A DNA stretch of 32,471 nt from Paenibacillus lutrae. Lineage in GTDB: Bacteria > Bacillota > Bacilli > Paenibacillales > NBRC-103111. A program made the position numbers and the translations under genes. Below, piece by piece: positions 6,502 through 15,203 of this stretch (position 1 is its first letter; every line of letters begins with the position of its first letter). The notes beneath the pieces were generated by a model. It was not told the origin of the DNA. It saw nothing but the letters and a program-made list of their open reading frames with translations, and made no database searches. The stretch is taken from the NCBI RefSeq assembly GCF_009757775.1, contig NZ_RHLK01000026.1:1-32471 (forward strand). Reading direction: 5' to 3'.

Positions 6502-9435
6502 ATGAGGTTGAAGTATGGCGAATTACAGCGATACCGCCGGGTCAGGCGCTTTGCACATTCGTTATTAACGGTTCTGGTGATGCTGTCCGTATGGAATATA
6601 TGTTCGAGAGCTTATGGCGCATCTAACGATGAGAGTGGCGCCGACGGACTCCTATTGCAGAGCCGGGCATATCCCGGATTTGATGTGCCGCCGGACAGCC
6701 CGAAAGCAGGCCGCTCATATAAGGACATGTTACCGCCTCGCCCCGAATCGAAGCGGCCGCCGGTTCCGGGTAAACATGAGGCCGCGACGGTGAATGAATC
6801 CGTATACGGGCCTCATGTGAAACTGCCTGATGGAACCTTCCTGCCCGTAGCGGGTGTGGATCAAACGCGTGAGCAGAACAAGCTTTCCGTCTTTACAAAC
6901 ACTTATGGCACTTATACGACCTCTTTTGACACGAATACAATAGAACTGATCCTGACCGGTGGCATCGTAGCCGATAAAGTCTCGGTTGGGACCAAAGGCA
7001 CCTATATTCCAAGGAACGGTTACGTTTTATCCGGAAGCGGGAATGTTAAAGGGCTGCTCCAAGCACTGAATATCGGGGATAGCGTGCAGACGGTCCATAT
7101 GCAGATTCCCGTGCTTCCCGAGAAATACGTGCGTATCGGTGATCTGGTTCTTCCGATTGACAAAGTGAACGGAACCAGATACGAAGGAGAAGCGGTCCTG
7201 TATCATTCTTCCTACGGGACAAAGACACGCACGAATGCCTGGGGGTTGGAGGCAACTATTCTGAACGGGATGATTGTAAGTGTCAGAGACATGCGAATGG
7301 ATGGCAGCGGACAGTTCGCAGACAATAACTCTCCAATCCCTCCGGAGGGCTATGTCTTATCTGTCCAGTCGCTTAATCCCTGCTACCAAGAGCTGCTCAA
7401 ACGTGCAGTGCCGGGTACAGCCGTTATAATCGAGCTTGAGAACGATTACTTGTATCAGGCATCGACAATCGGCTTTGATGCATTTAATCCGCGCAAGCGT
7501 GAAGATAATCCGGCTGGTTGGGATGATGGCAATCGTAAGCCTCTCCCGGGAATGAGGGGAGCTGAACAATTCATAGTTTATGACAGCGGCTATGGCTCTT
7601 CAAGCGGGACCAATCCTTGGGGAAGCGAAGTTGTCGTAAATGCAGCCGGTAAAATTATCGGCATCGGGGGCAACAACCGGTCCATTCCTGCCGGCGGTTA
7701 TGTTCTTTCGGGACACGGCTCCTATAGAACATGGCTTACCCGTTATGCGGCTATAGGAGCGAGGGTTGTGGTTAATCGGGCAGAGAAGCAGGTAATGATT
7801 TTGTGGACGCCTCAGTCTTTGCTGGACAAAGCGCAAATTACGGCAGCGAAGGCGGAACTGGCACTGGAGGAATCCAAACGCCTGTTTCTGGATGTGCCGT
7901 ATGATAAGTTGCGCAAACAAATTGATACCGTGAAGAAACTCCGTGAGGAAGCGGGCAGGCATTTATCGGAGAAAGGAATCGTAGGTCTGGCTCAAATCTT
8001 GAAAGATCTGGACCGGACAGCGACCAGCGTGCGCTCCATGAACGTTGAATCAAGGTCTGTGGAAAACCGGGGCATATGGCTTCGGCCCAAGGAGAACTCC
8101 ATAGAAGAGGTGCGGCAGGCTATGGATAAAATTGAAGGGGCTCATATCAATCAAGTATTCGTGGAGACATTCTGGAACGGATATACCATCTTCCCGACGA
8201 AAAATAAAATTACTATGCATAATCCCGTGTACAACGGGTTCGATGTTCTGGCAGCTTATTTGGCTGAAGGCAAAAAAAGAGGAATCGAAATTCATGCATG
8301 GGTGGAAAATTTCTTCGCAGGAGGTCCGGAGCCGGGTCCCGTTATTAAGAACAAACCGGAATGGTCCCTATTAAGCCGCAAAGGTTTGACTTATCAGGAG
8401 GATGTGTCCAGCGGCTTCCGCTATTATTATATCAATCCCGCGTTGAACGAAGTGCATGATTTTCTCATAAACGTGTATCAAGAGATCCTATCGAGCTATG
8501 ATGTCGATGGTCTGCATCTTGACTATGCGCGTTATCCGGGTTCAGGAGATTATACGAACGATTTTGGATATGATCTTTATACCCGGGGGCTTTTTAAGAA
8601 GCGGTACGGGGCAGATCCGCTAACCTTGAAGCCCGGCGATAAGCTGTGGGAGGAATGGGTGACCATGAGAGTCGGATTTGTAAATAAATTCGTACTACGC
8701 CTTACCGATGAGGTGAAGAAAATAAAGCCGGGTGTAAAAGTGACTGCTGCTGTCTGGCCAGAGTATGAACTCGCCCGTGAGGATGTGCTTCAAGATTCGA
8801 TGAACTGGGTCGCGAATAACCGTATTGACAACGTGTATCCGATGTCCTATAAGCTGGATACTTCTCTTGTCCTGGAGGATGCCCGTCGAACGTTTGAATT
8901 AGTTAAGAATAAAGCTTATGTCACCATCGGTGTAGGCTCTTTCATCCATTTGACAAAGGAAGCCTTTGTAGATCAGATCGTTTCGAGCCATGTGCTTGGT
9001 ATTAGCGGAAGTGCGATTTTCGAATACGAGTCGTTTATTGAAGGGGGCTATGATAAAGAAACGGCAGTTGGTGTCTACCGCCAGCAAGCGATTGTGCCAG
9101 ACGCCAGTCCAGCTCATTCCTTAGTCCGGATTCTGCAGGATCAGAAGTCTAAAATCAACCGCATCTATGTGCCGCTTGGCGGGATGAACCACACTGCGGA
9201 GAAGTGGTATTCCAAACAATTGGATGAAGTGGTGCAAAAGCTGGGCGGTGACAAGAAGCCAAAGCTGAATCCGGGGCGGATTAAAGAGATAAAGAAAAGT
9301 CTGCTTCGCGTGATAGATACCATTCAACAAAACAGGGGAATGCATGAGGAAGTGAAAGCACGTGCGCTGTATGATCTTAGAGGTGCTCTGCAAATCGTGG
9401 AAGTGACCATAAGCAAAATGGGGCAAAAGATGTAA
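6502..9435 (+). CDS. Secreted family-10-like glycosyl hydrolase with three N-terminal repeats
   Basis: About 977 residues. The N-terminus has a basic segment and hydrophobic core (RRFAHSLLTVLVMLSVW) ending near AYGA, a probable signal peptide. Three repeats of about 100-150 residues follow (roughly 90-430), each with a Ser/Thr-Tyr-Gly segment, a turn and GYVLSG/GYVLSV. From about residue 515 (RGIWLRP...INQVFVETFWNGY) comes a TIM-barrel of the DUF187/GHL10 family 10-like type, with active-site-like DGLHLDYARYPG and WVENFF. Relatives such as E. coli DigH act on peptidoglycan glycan strands, so a wall-polysaccharide role is likely but unproven. A helical C-terminal region (about 860-977) ends it. 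Start: ATG 6502 is close to AAGGAGG (6492-6498); TTG 6508 is an alternative. Confidence 0.88.
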   Translation: MRLKYGELQRYRRVRRFAHSLLTVLVMLSVWNICSRAYGASNDESGADGLLLQSRAYPGFDVPPDSPKAGRSYKDMLPPRPESKRPPVPGKHEAATVNESVYGPHVKLPDGTFLPVAGVDQTREQNKLSVFTNTYGTYTTSFDTNTIELILTGGIVADKVSVGTKGTYIPRNGYVLSGSGNVKGLLQALNIGDSVQTVHMQIPVLPEKYVRIGDLVLPIDKVNGTRYEGEAVLYHSSYGTKTRTNAWGLEATILNGMIVSVRDMRMDGSGQFADNNSPIPPEGYVLSVQSLNPCYQELLKRAVPGTAVIIELENDYLYQASTIGFDAFNPRKREDNPAGWDDGNRKPLPGMRGAEQFIVYDSGYGSSSGTNPWGSEVVVNAAGKIIGIGGNNRSIPAGGYVLSGHGSYRTWLTRYAAIGARVVVNRAEKQVMILWTPQSLLDKAQITAAKAELALEESKRLFLDVPYDKLRKQIDTVKKLREEAGRHLSEKGIVGLAQILKDLDRTATSVRSMNVESRSVENRGIWLRPKENSIEEVRQAMDKIEGAHINQVFVETFWNGYTIFPTKNKITMHNPVYNGFDVLAAYLAEGKKRGIEIHAWVENFFAGGPEPGPVIKNKPEWSLLSRKGLTYQEDVSSGFRYYYINPALNEVHDFLINVYQEILSSYDVDGLHLDYARYPGSGDYTNDFGYDLYTRGLFKKRYGADPLTLKPGDKLWEEWVTMRVGFVNKFVLRLTDEVKKIKPGVKVTAAVWPEYELAREDVLQDSMNWVANNRIDNVYPMSYKLDTSLVLEDARRTFELVKNKAYVTIGVGSFIHLTKEAFVDQIVSSHVLGISGSAIFEYESFIEGGYDKETAVGVYRQQAIVPDASPAHSLVRILQDQKSKINRIYVPLGGMNHTAEKWYSKQLDEVVQKLGGDKKPKLNPGRIKEIKKSLLRVIDTIQQNRGMHEEVKARALYDLRGALQIVEVTISKMGQKM

Positions 9436-9491
9436 GCCACACTTTGCTGACCGTACGGATTCGTGCAAGCTAGTTCACGGGTAGTAGAGCG

Positions 9492-9535
9492 GCAAACATC
9501 CCAACCCTGCATATCCAACGGGTTGGGATGTTTGC
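9492..9535. terminator. Bidirectional hairpin between convergent genes
   Basis: GCAAACATCCCAACC (9492-9506) pairs perfectly over 15 bp with 9521-9535. It lies between the hydrolase gene (plus) and the FAD oxidoreductase gene (minus) and could serve both strands, although neither side has a clean T-run. Confidence 0.75.
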
Positions 9536-9587
9536 TTACTCTGCCTGAATGAAAGTGCCGGGAGGTCAGGCTTTGTTATTGCGTGTC

Positions 9588-11159
9588 CTAGAGAGCGGTA
9601 ATGACCGGCCAGGATAATTCCACACCGTTCCATGACAAAATGTTTTGCAGATCCGTGAGCTTCGCCTGATCCGCTCGAACTTGCCGCGGCTGCACGCCTT
9701 GCTGGACGCAATAGCCTGCCAGATAGCCCGCGGCCTCTCCAATGTTCCACTCTACAGGGTGGAGGCGGTAACAGCCGTTCGTAATGTGAGTGGTGCCGAT
9801 GTTCTTGCAAGCCGGGAGCAGATTATTAATCCGTACCGGAATCAAACTGCCCAGAGGAATCTGGAAAGGCAGCGACGATACGTCCAGATAGGTGCGCCCG
9901 GTCATACTCGGATGCAAGTCGATCCGGTAACTGCCGATTCCTACCGAGTCGGGGAACACTTCCGCGCCTTGATCACCGCGAATCGCGGCACTGACATGCT
10001 GCTCGGCAACCGTAAATTCAGCCTTGATCCGGCGGGATTCACGAATATAAGGAGCCATTGCCATGCCGTCCTCTGTTCCGGTCACATCCGGACGAAGGCG
10101 AAGTCCCGGATATCCGGCTTTGCCATCGGGGCGCGGAGCTTCCGTCTGCAGCCAGTACAGCAGCGAGTAACTCAACTGTTTAGCCTGTTCTAAGTTCTTC
10201 TTGGCTTCCTTCTCCGGAACATCGTAAATATTGCCGAGCCAGTAATCATTCTGCGGCCAGTTAACAATCGAAATATCACTCGGGTATGTACCCGGCTTGA
10301 AATTCGACTTATCAATGACCCTGCGGTAATTAAAAAGAGGATATTTATCCGTTCCCGGCAGGAGGGTATCTTCCATCGGCTCAAGAGTCACAGGATTAGG
10401 GGAAACCCAGCTGAGCAGCTTGTCCGGCCAGAAATCCGGCTTGTAATCGCGCCAGAACGAATAGTCCTTCGGCCGCTTAATGACATGATTCTCTCCTTCA
10501 AAATAGTCCATCGCAAAACAAACCGTAAATGCCTGGATATCTTTGGGGTCTGCAACATCAGGGGCGCTGGGTTCACCGGTCATGGCTTTGGATTCGGCGC
10601 CGGTTACGTACTCCGCTTTGGTAAGCGGCAGCATGTCCCCGCATTCCGTTGCATCCAGGAAATAGGAGGCATGAATCGTGTGTTTGTGCCCCTGATCCAG
10701 ATGTTTGATTGTGACCGCCCGGACCTGATCTCCGTCCATTTCAGCGCCGGTGATCCGGTGCCGAGTCAGGATAATCAGCTTCCCGCTGTTTACATAAGGT
10801 GCGAGCATGGCGGTCAGAACGGCCAGATAAGCACGCGGTTCGGCACAGAGCCGGCTGACTCCGCCGTTGCCCGGATTAAGATTGACTACGGAGCGGGCTT
10901 CAGCCGTCAGTGGAAAAGTAGTGCGGTAATAATCCCGGACTCCATTGCGGAACTGCCTGAAGCTTCGGGTACATCCGAATTGTTCGATCCATTTGTGCTC
11001 GTCCGGCGGTACGGCTTGGCTTGTCAGCTGACCCCCGATCCATTCGGTTTCTTCCGTCATAATTACGTTCATTCCCATTTTGGCGGCGGACAGGGCGGCA
11101 GCACATCCCCCCACTCCTCCGCCGATAATTGCTACATCTGCTTGAAATTCTTTATTCAT
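9588..11159 (-). CDS. FAD-dependent oxidoreductase (FAD_oxidored type)
   Basis: A 523-residue cytoplasmic flavoprotein. The N-terminal Rossmann motif GGGVGGCAAALSAAKMG with downstream acidic residues (about 13-35) binds FAD. ATECGDMLPL (about 165-180) and the C-terminal THITNGCYRLHPVEWNIGEAAGYLA (about 455-485) are the conserved blocks seen in FAD_oxidored (PF12831-type) proteins, which often sit in carbohydrate utilisation loci. The substrate is unknown. The ribosome binding site AGAGGAGAG is about 9 bases before the ATG. It is divergent from an RpiR-type regulator across a long intergenic region, which suggests that regulator controls it. Confidence 0.9.
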   Translation of the reverse strand: MNKEFQADVAIIGGGVGGCAAALSAAKMGMNVIMTEETEWIGGQLTSQAVPPDEHKWIEQFGCTRSFRQFRNGVRDYYRTTFPLTAEARSVVNLNPGNGGVSRLCAEPRAYLAVLTAMLAPYVNSGKLIILTRHRITGAEMDGDQVRAVTIKHLDQGHKHTIHASYFLDATECGDMLPLTKAEYVTGAESKAMTGEPSAPDVADPKDIQAFTVCFAMDYFEGENHVIKRPKDYSFWRDYKPDFWPDKLLSWVSPNPVTLEPMEDTLLPGTDKYPLFNYRRVIDKSNFKPGTYPSDISIVNWPQNDYWLGNIYDVPEKEAKKNLEQAKQLSYSLLYWLQTEAPRPDGKAGYPGLRLRPDVTGTEDGMAMAPYIRESRRIKAEFTVAEQHVSAAIRGDQGAEVFPDSVGIGSYRIDLHPSMTGRTYLDVSSLPFQIPLGSLIPVRINNLLPACKNIGTTHITNGCYRLHPVEWNIGEAAGYLAGYCVQQGVQPRQVRADQAKLTDLQNILSWNGVELSWPVITAL

Positions 11160-11721
11160 AGTGTGTTCTCTCCTCTTTTTCTATTTTCCTGATATTGGAA
11201 TACAATCTATTTTAGCAAACATGTGTTCGTATATTAATATGTCTAAAGTCTCATTTCTTAGTTTTGGATGCCCGCACAGACATCGGAATTATGGAATATT
11301 TCTTCGATAAAATGATCTAAAATGTTATATTCGTTCCTTATTTCTGCTTGCATTCTACAAAAATCTCCGTAATTCTACATTCTTTTTAAAAGAATCGTGT
11401 CGAATATTTCCCATTTGGATATATGGATTGCATACATAGATTTCCATTATTTAGACAGGTCGAAAGATCGCTATACACAGTATTACAGCATGTTTCTAGT
11501 AAGATTCTAGACAGTTCGAGAGAGTAATTTTACTATTTTGTTCCTTATTCATCATCTTATAACTGGAAAAAATGTTGGCGCAGCTAGTAAAATATTGAAA
11601 AATATGGCGTTATGGACTAGGCAAATCGACATGTTTCAAGTACTATTCAAAGAAGAGACTAGAAAAGATAAACGTGAACTGATTGCCTGACCGCGCAGAA
11701 TGACGAAAAGGAGTACCATCT
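11160..11721. other. AT-rich divergent intergenic region with candidate operators
   Basis: This 562-base stretch has no credible coding frame and is visibly more AT-rich than its surroundings. It contains a candidate promoter toward the oxidoreductase (11209-11237), a 9-base direct repeat GAATATTTC at 11294-11302 and 11402-11410, and an interrupted palindrome TCTAG-N7-CTAGA at 11495-11511. A weak promoter toward the regulator may be TAGGCA (11618-11623) with TACTAT (11641-11646). Any of these could be RpiR operators; none is established. I recognise no riboswitch or small RNA. Confidence 0.5.
11209..11237 (-). promoter_or_regulatory. Candidate promoter of the FAD oxidoreductase gene
   Basis: On the minus strand TTAATA and TAAAAT are separated by 17 bases, about 50 bases before the start codon. 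The -10 matches consensus at five of six positions and the -35 at four. Confidence 0.4.
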
Positions 11722-12582
11722 ATGAGCAAAATCGCCGATTTGAACAACTCGCTGTTGCTGCTCAACAGTATCTATTCCTCCCTTACCAAATCTGAGCAAA
11801 AAGTGGCCGATACCGTACTGAAAGACCCGGAGGCAACGGTATTCTATACGATCACGGACTTGGCGGAAAAGGCTGAAGTCGGAGAAACTTCTGTAATCCG
11901 GTTGTGCCGTAAACTAGGTTACAAGGGATATCAAGAGTTTAAACTTTCTCTCGTCCAAGTCTTGGCAACGCCAAGTGAACAGGTACACGGCAAGATTGAG
12001 GAGACGGATGATCTTGACCAGATCATGAAAAAGATGACCTCCCAGAATTCCCAAGCTGTTCAGAACGCAACATCTCTATTGAATGTGCAGGAACTTCAGA
12101 AAGCCATTGATGCTATCTTATCCGCCCGCAAAATTTTATTTTTTGGAGTCGGATCGTCCGGAATTACGGCGCAGGATGCCAAGTACCGATTCATGCGTCT
12201 TGGCTTTAATGTAGATGCCGGCTCGGACGGGCATATTATTGCGATGACAGCATCTCTGGCTGAGAAGGGTGACGTGGTCGTCGCGGTATCTTCAACAGGC
12301 AGTACCAAAGATCTCGTTGACGCTATCCGGCTGGCCAAAGCGAAAGGGGCATTTATCATCTGTCTGACCAATCATGCCCGTTCTCCGATTGCTAACCAGA
12401 GTGATGTTGTTCTTCTTGCAACAGCCAAAGAAACACCGCTTCAGGGAGGCGCTTTCTCATCCAAGCTGGCCCAAATCCATTTGCTCGATATTTTATCCAC
12501 GGCCGTAGCAATCCAGATGAAGGATCAGACTTACCGGGCGCTGGAATATACGGCAAAATCAGTCTTGGATAAATTGTACTGA
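11722..12582 (+). CDS. RpiR/MurR family transcriptional regulator (HTH + SIS)
   Basis: A 286-residue regulator with the normal two-domain layout: an N-terminal helix-turn-helix (about residues 20-75; LTKSEQKVADTVL, ITDLAEKAEVGETSVIRLCRKLGYKGYQEFK) and a C-terminal SIS domain (about 125-260; FFGVGSSGITAQDAKYRF, VVAVSSTGSTKDLVDAI). SIS domains bind phosphosugars, so the effector is probably a sugar phosphate. The ribosome binding site AAAAGGAG is about 8 bases before the ATG. Its neighbour across the divergent region is the FAD oxidoreductase, the most likely target along with itself. Which sugar pathway is involved cannot be seen, because no kinase, isomerase or transporter is adjacent. Confidence 0.93.
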   Translation: MSKIADLNNSLLLLNSIYSSLTKSEQKVADTVLKDPEATVFYTITDLAEKAEVGETSVIRLCRKLGYKGYQEFKLSLVQVLATPSEQVHGKIEETDDLDQIMKKMTSQNSQAVQNATSLLNVQELQKAIDAILSARKILFFGVGSSGITAQDAKYRFMRLGFNVDAGSDGHIIAMTASLAEKGDVVVAVSSTGSTKDLVDAIRLAKAKGAFIICLTNHARSPIANQSDVVLLATAKETPLQGGAFSSKLAQIHLLDILSTAVAIQMKDQTYRALEYTAKSVLDKLY

Positions 12583-12615
12583 AAGATCCGTACTAGCTAG
12601 ACTCATCATGCGCGC

Positions 12616-12645
12616 AGCCGGGGCCGGGAGGCCCCGGCTTTTTGC
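12616..12645 (+). terminator. Rho-independent terminator of the RpiR-type gene
   Basis: AGCCGGGG and CCCCGGCT form a GC-rich stem, followed by TTTTGCTTTTT. Confidence 0.93.
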
Positions 12646-12833
12646 TTTTTAATAACAGGAAGTCTGGTGTACAAACCATTCTCATTCTATTCATCCATTC
12701 ACTCATGTATGAACCCTCCTATACAGAGCTTGAACCTGCAAAAGGGTGAAAGGACTCTCCATCAGTCATGATCCATTTGCTGTATCCGTATAGTTAAGAA
12801 GTGACTCCACTTTCGAATTGCGGGAGGTAGGAT

Positions 12834-13298
12834 GTGATCGCGAAACGTAAAGAGAGCCTGGCTCAAGAGAGAATGTTGTCCTCGGCACGGTTTATGGCCT
12901 CCTGGGTAGTTTGGGGTGCAAGCTTCCTTTCATTAGCTGCGGGCATGCTGGCACATGCCTTATGGCTGGCGGCTTTAGGCGAGACAGAGCCGCTTGGATA
13001 CGTAAGTAAGTCTGAATGGTTCTTTTTTCTGCTGTATACTTTGGCGTATTTAGCATTCTGCCTCTATTTTCTGCGATATCGGTCAGGGAGCCTCAAGTGG
13101 GAAAAGTTTCGGGTTCTGCCGGTTATGCTGCTTCTCGTGCTATACGTGTTTTATTGCGGTGCCGGGTGGATGAGCGCAAAGGAATTCGACTATCCGGGTG
13201 CAGGCAAATCGTTCCTGATGGAATGCAGAGCAGCAGCTTTAGGTTGTTCAGCAGCAGCAGGCGTTTATGCCGTGTGGAAATGGCTGCGGGTTCTATGA
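12834..13298 (+). CDS. Small four-helix integral membrane protein, function unknown
   Basis: A 154-residue protein with four hydrophobic segments at about residues 20-47, 60-80, 88-108 and 130-150 and short charged loops. I do not recognise the family and see no catalytic or metal-binding motif. The GTG start at 12834 is supported by GGGAGGT ending about 6 bases upstream. The gene stands alone, between the regulator's terminator and a convergent terminator shared with the stalk-domain protein gene. Confidence 0.7.
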   Translation: MIAKRKESLAQERMLSSARFMASWVVWGASFLSLAAGMLAHALWLAALGETEPLGYVSKSEWFFFLLYTLAYLAFCLYFLRYRSGSLKWEKFRVLPVMLLLVLYVFYCGAGWMSAKEFDYPGAGKSFLMECRAAALGCSAAAGVYAVWKWLRVL

Positions 13299-13336
13299 AC
13301 GGACGCTCGCAGGATCGGTTGTTGGGATGATAACGA

Positions 13337-13367
13337 CAAAAAGGACCGCTGCATGAGCGGTCCTTTT
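13337..13367. terminator. Bidirectional Rho-independent terminator
   Basis: AAAAAGGACCGCT and AGCGGTCCTTTTT form a 13-bp stem with a five-base loop. The A-run/T-run arms make it work in both directions, serving the small membrane protein gene (plus) and the stalk-domain gene (minus). Confidence 0.95.
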
Positions 13368-13409
13368 TGGTGTTCTATTCTTGTACAGGCCGGGAGTCAT
13401 CAATCCAGA

Positions 13410-15005
13410 TTAATGCTGCGTATGTGCAGCTTCTTTCTTGGTTAACTGGATTGTTCTCGCTGTATTTTCCCATTTCACATCCCATCCGAACAACTCGGCA
13501 ATGAAACGGACAGGTACTTGCGTGCGCCCTCCTTCAAGGAAAACAGGAGTGCCGATTTCCATTTTCTTACCGTTTAGTTCCATATAATTTTTACCCACCC
13601 AGAAGGTTGCCATATCTTTGCCCGCTTTAACCCAAGCGGTTTGAGTTGCCGCATCCCAAGTGACTTCAGCACCGATGCCTTCGGCAAGGTAGCGGAGGGG
13701 AATGAAACTCCACTCTTGTTTGATGAAAGGAGCTACGTCCATCATGACAGCTTTTTGATCCAACATAAGAGTTTGGCTGCCGATCTGGAATTTCACAACA
13801 GGAGTCATCGAGCCTTGATCTCCTCCATGGAACTTATCGGGGAACTGTGCAACAATTCCCGATGCAAGCATGGCGCCCGTTGGAATCATGTGTGCATAAG
13901 CTTCGCGTGCATTCTTGTGGGCGTTGTCATAATCTTTAGCTGCATAGCTGTCAAAAGCTGCAAGCAGGTGGCGGATATGAGTTTTGAGGCCCTCAGCAAT
14001 GACATCTTTCTTGAAATACTCTGGATTCGCATCCTCAAAAAACTTGGCTTGCTTCATCCGGTAAGCTTCCAAATCGGAAAGTGCCTTCTGGCGCGCAGTT
14101 TCGTCCTTGGCCGCTGTTGCTTTCACATAATCAACGAAGTAACCGATGTGGGACGACCAGATGGTCTTGAAGGCTTGACCTGCTTCATCTCCATAGACAG
14201 AGCTTACCGCTCGGGTCAGTTCATCCGTGTTCGCATTCAGACTTCCGGCTGCTTGGTTAAAGTCTGCAGCGCCATCAATTCCTTTCTGCATCGCGATAAC
14301 GGCCAGTGTCGCATGTTCGCCTAGAACTCTTTCCAGCAGGGAACGTACATCTGAAGCAGGGTTCTTGACACTTGCCGGCGCGAATTTGTCCGGGAACTGT
14401 GCGGCAATAGCTCCTGCAATGGTGTCGCCTGTCTCGAACATATGAACGTAAGCGGTATGAATTTGTTCGTAGGCTTTGTCGTAATCTTTGGCTGCATAGC
14501 TGTCAAAAGCAACGAGCAGATGGTTGATGTGAATTTTGAGTGAAGAGGCTACCGCTTCTTTAGGAAGGTTAGGATTGGCGGAAGCAAAGAACTCGGCCTG
14601 TTTCATCCGGTAAACTTCCAAATCGGCAAGCGCCTTCTGACGTGCGGCTTCGTCTTTGGCGCCGGTCGCTTTTACATAATCGACGAAAAAACCGATGTGT
14701 GAAGCCCAGATAGGCTTAAATGCTGTACCGGCTTCCTTGCCGTATACCGAAGCGATGGCCGCTGTAATTTCGTCGGTATTCGCATTCAAAGCAGCTGCAG
14801 ACTGGTTGAAGTCGGCTTTGCCGTCGATCCCCTTTTGCATCGTGAAGGCGGCTAACAGGGCGTGATCGCCGAACATTTGGCCCAGACTGGAGCGGAGATC
14901 TGCGCCGGCTCCTCCCGGGGATGGCGTGTGCGCAAATGCTGCTGAAGGAAGCAGCAGGACTAGCGCGAGCAGAGTAGCTATCCATTTGGTACGAAATGAT
15001 TTCAT
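13410..15005 (-). CDS. Secreted protein: duplicated His-containing helical domain plus copper-amine-oxidase-N-like stalk domain
   Basis: About 531 residues with a clear signal peptide (MKSFRTKWIATLLALVLLLPSAAFA). Two closely similar copies of a 173-residue helical domain follow (about 36-208 and 219-392). Conserved in both are G-D/E-H, MQKGIDG, NANTDE, SHIG-FVDYVKAT, YRMKQA-FF, H-I-HLL-AFDSYAAKDYD and AY-HM, so at least five histidines recur per copy. The C-terminal part (about 400-525) is the copper amine oxidase N-terminal-like domain (IPLRYLAEGIGAEVTWD, VPVRFIAELFGWDVKWE), a common surface stalk in Paenibacillus that does not itself imply oxidase activity. The repeated His/Met pattern suggests metal or haem binding, but this is inference. 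The frame opens at 15056; the ribosome binding site AAAGGACG fits ATG 15005. Divergent from the ECF sigma gene. Confidence 0.85.
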   Translation of the reverse strand: MKSFRTKWIATLLALVLLLPSAAFAHTPSPGGAGADLRSSLGQMFGDHALLAAFTMQKGIDGKADFNQSAAALNANTDEITAAIASVYGKEAGTAFKPIWASHIGFFVDYVKATGAKDEAARQKALADLEVYRMKQAEFFASANPNLPKEAVASSLKIHINHLLVAFDSYAAKDYDKAYEQIHTAYVHMFETGDTIAGAIAAQFPDKFAPASVKNPASDVRSLLERVLGEHATLAVIAMQKGIDGAADFNQAAGSLNANTDELTRAVSSVYGDEAGQAFKTIWSSHIGYFVDYVKATAAKDETARQKALSDLEAYRMKQAKFFEDANPEYFKKDVIAEGLKTHIRHLLAAFDSYAAKDYDNAHKNAREAYAHMIPTGAMLASGIVAQFPDKFHGGDQGSMTPVVKFQIGSQTLMLDQKAVMMDVAPFIKQEWSFIPLRYLAEGIGAEVTWDAATQTAWVKAGKDMATFWVGKNYMELNGKKMEIGTPVFLEGGRTQVPVRFIAELFGWDVKWENTARTIQLTKKEAAHTQH

Positions 15006-15166
15006 GTGAAGACACGTCCTTTCGAATGGTGGGCTGCCGTTTGCGTTGCGTTTCAAACGGTTCTATTCAGTGAAACGCAGTAGGAGGTCATTTGGATCAC
15101 TCTTTTATATAACTTTCTAAAAAACTTTTTTTTCAACAAATCCAAGCGATCCCCTGTTACGAAAGT

Positions 15167-15172
15167 TATAAT
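15167..15172 (+). promoter_or_regulatory. Candidate -10 element for the ECF sigma/anti-sigma operon
   Basis: A perfect TATAAT lies 31 bases before the sigma factor start, but no good -35 hexamer is spaced for it. An autoregulated ECF promoter is equally possible; I could not define one convincingly. Confidence 0.3.
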
Positions 15173-15203
15173 GAAGGGAATCTAGATAGGAAGGGGTCCC
15201 TTG

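Noticed and set aside
10485-11192. Plus-strand open frame of 235 codons opposite the FAD oxidoreductase
   Set aside because: Antisense shadow of a well-supported flavoprotein, with no ribosome binding site or family motif.
12690-12715. Second FadR box (TTCATCCATTCACTCATG region)
   Set aside because: It contains TTCA/CATTCA pieces but not the required palindrome or spacing, and no fatty acid gene is nearby.
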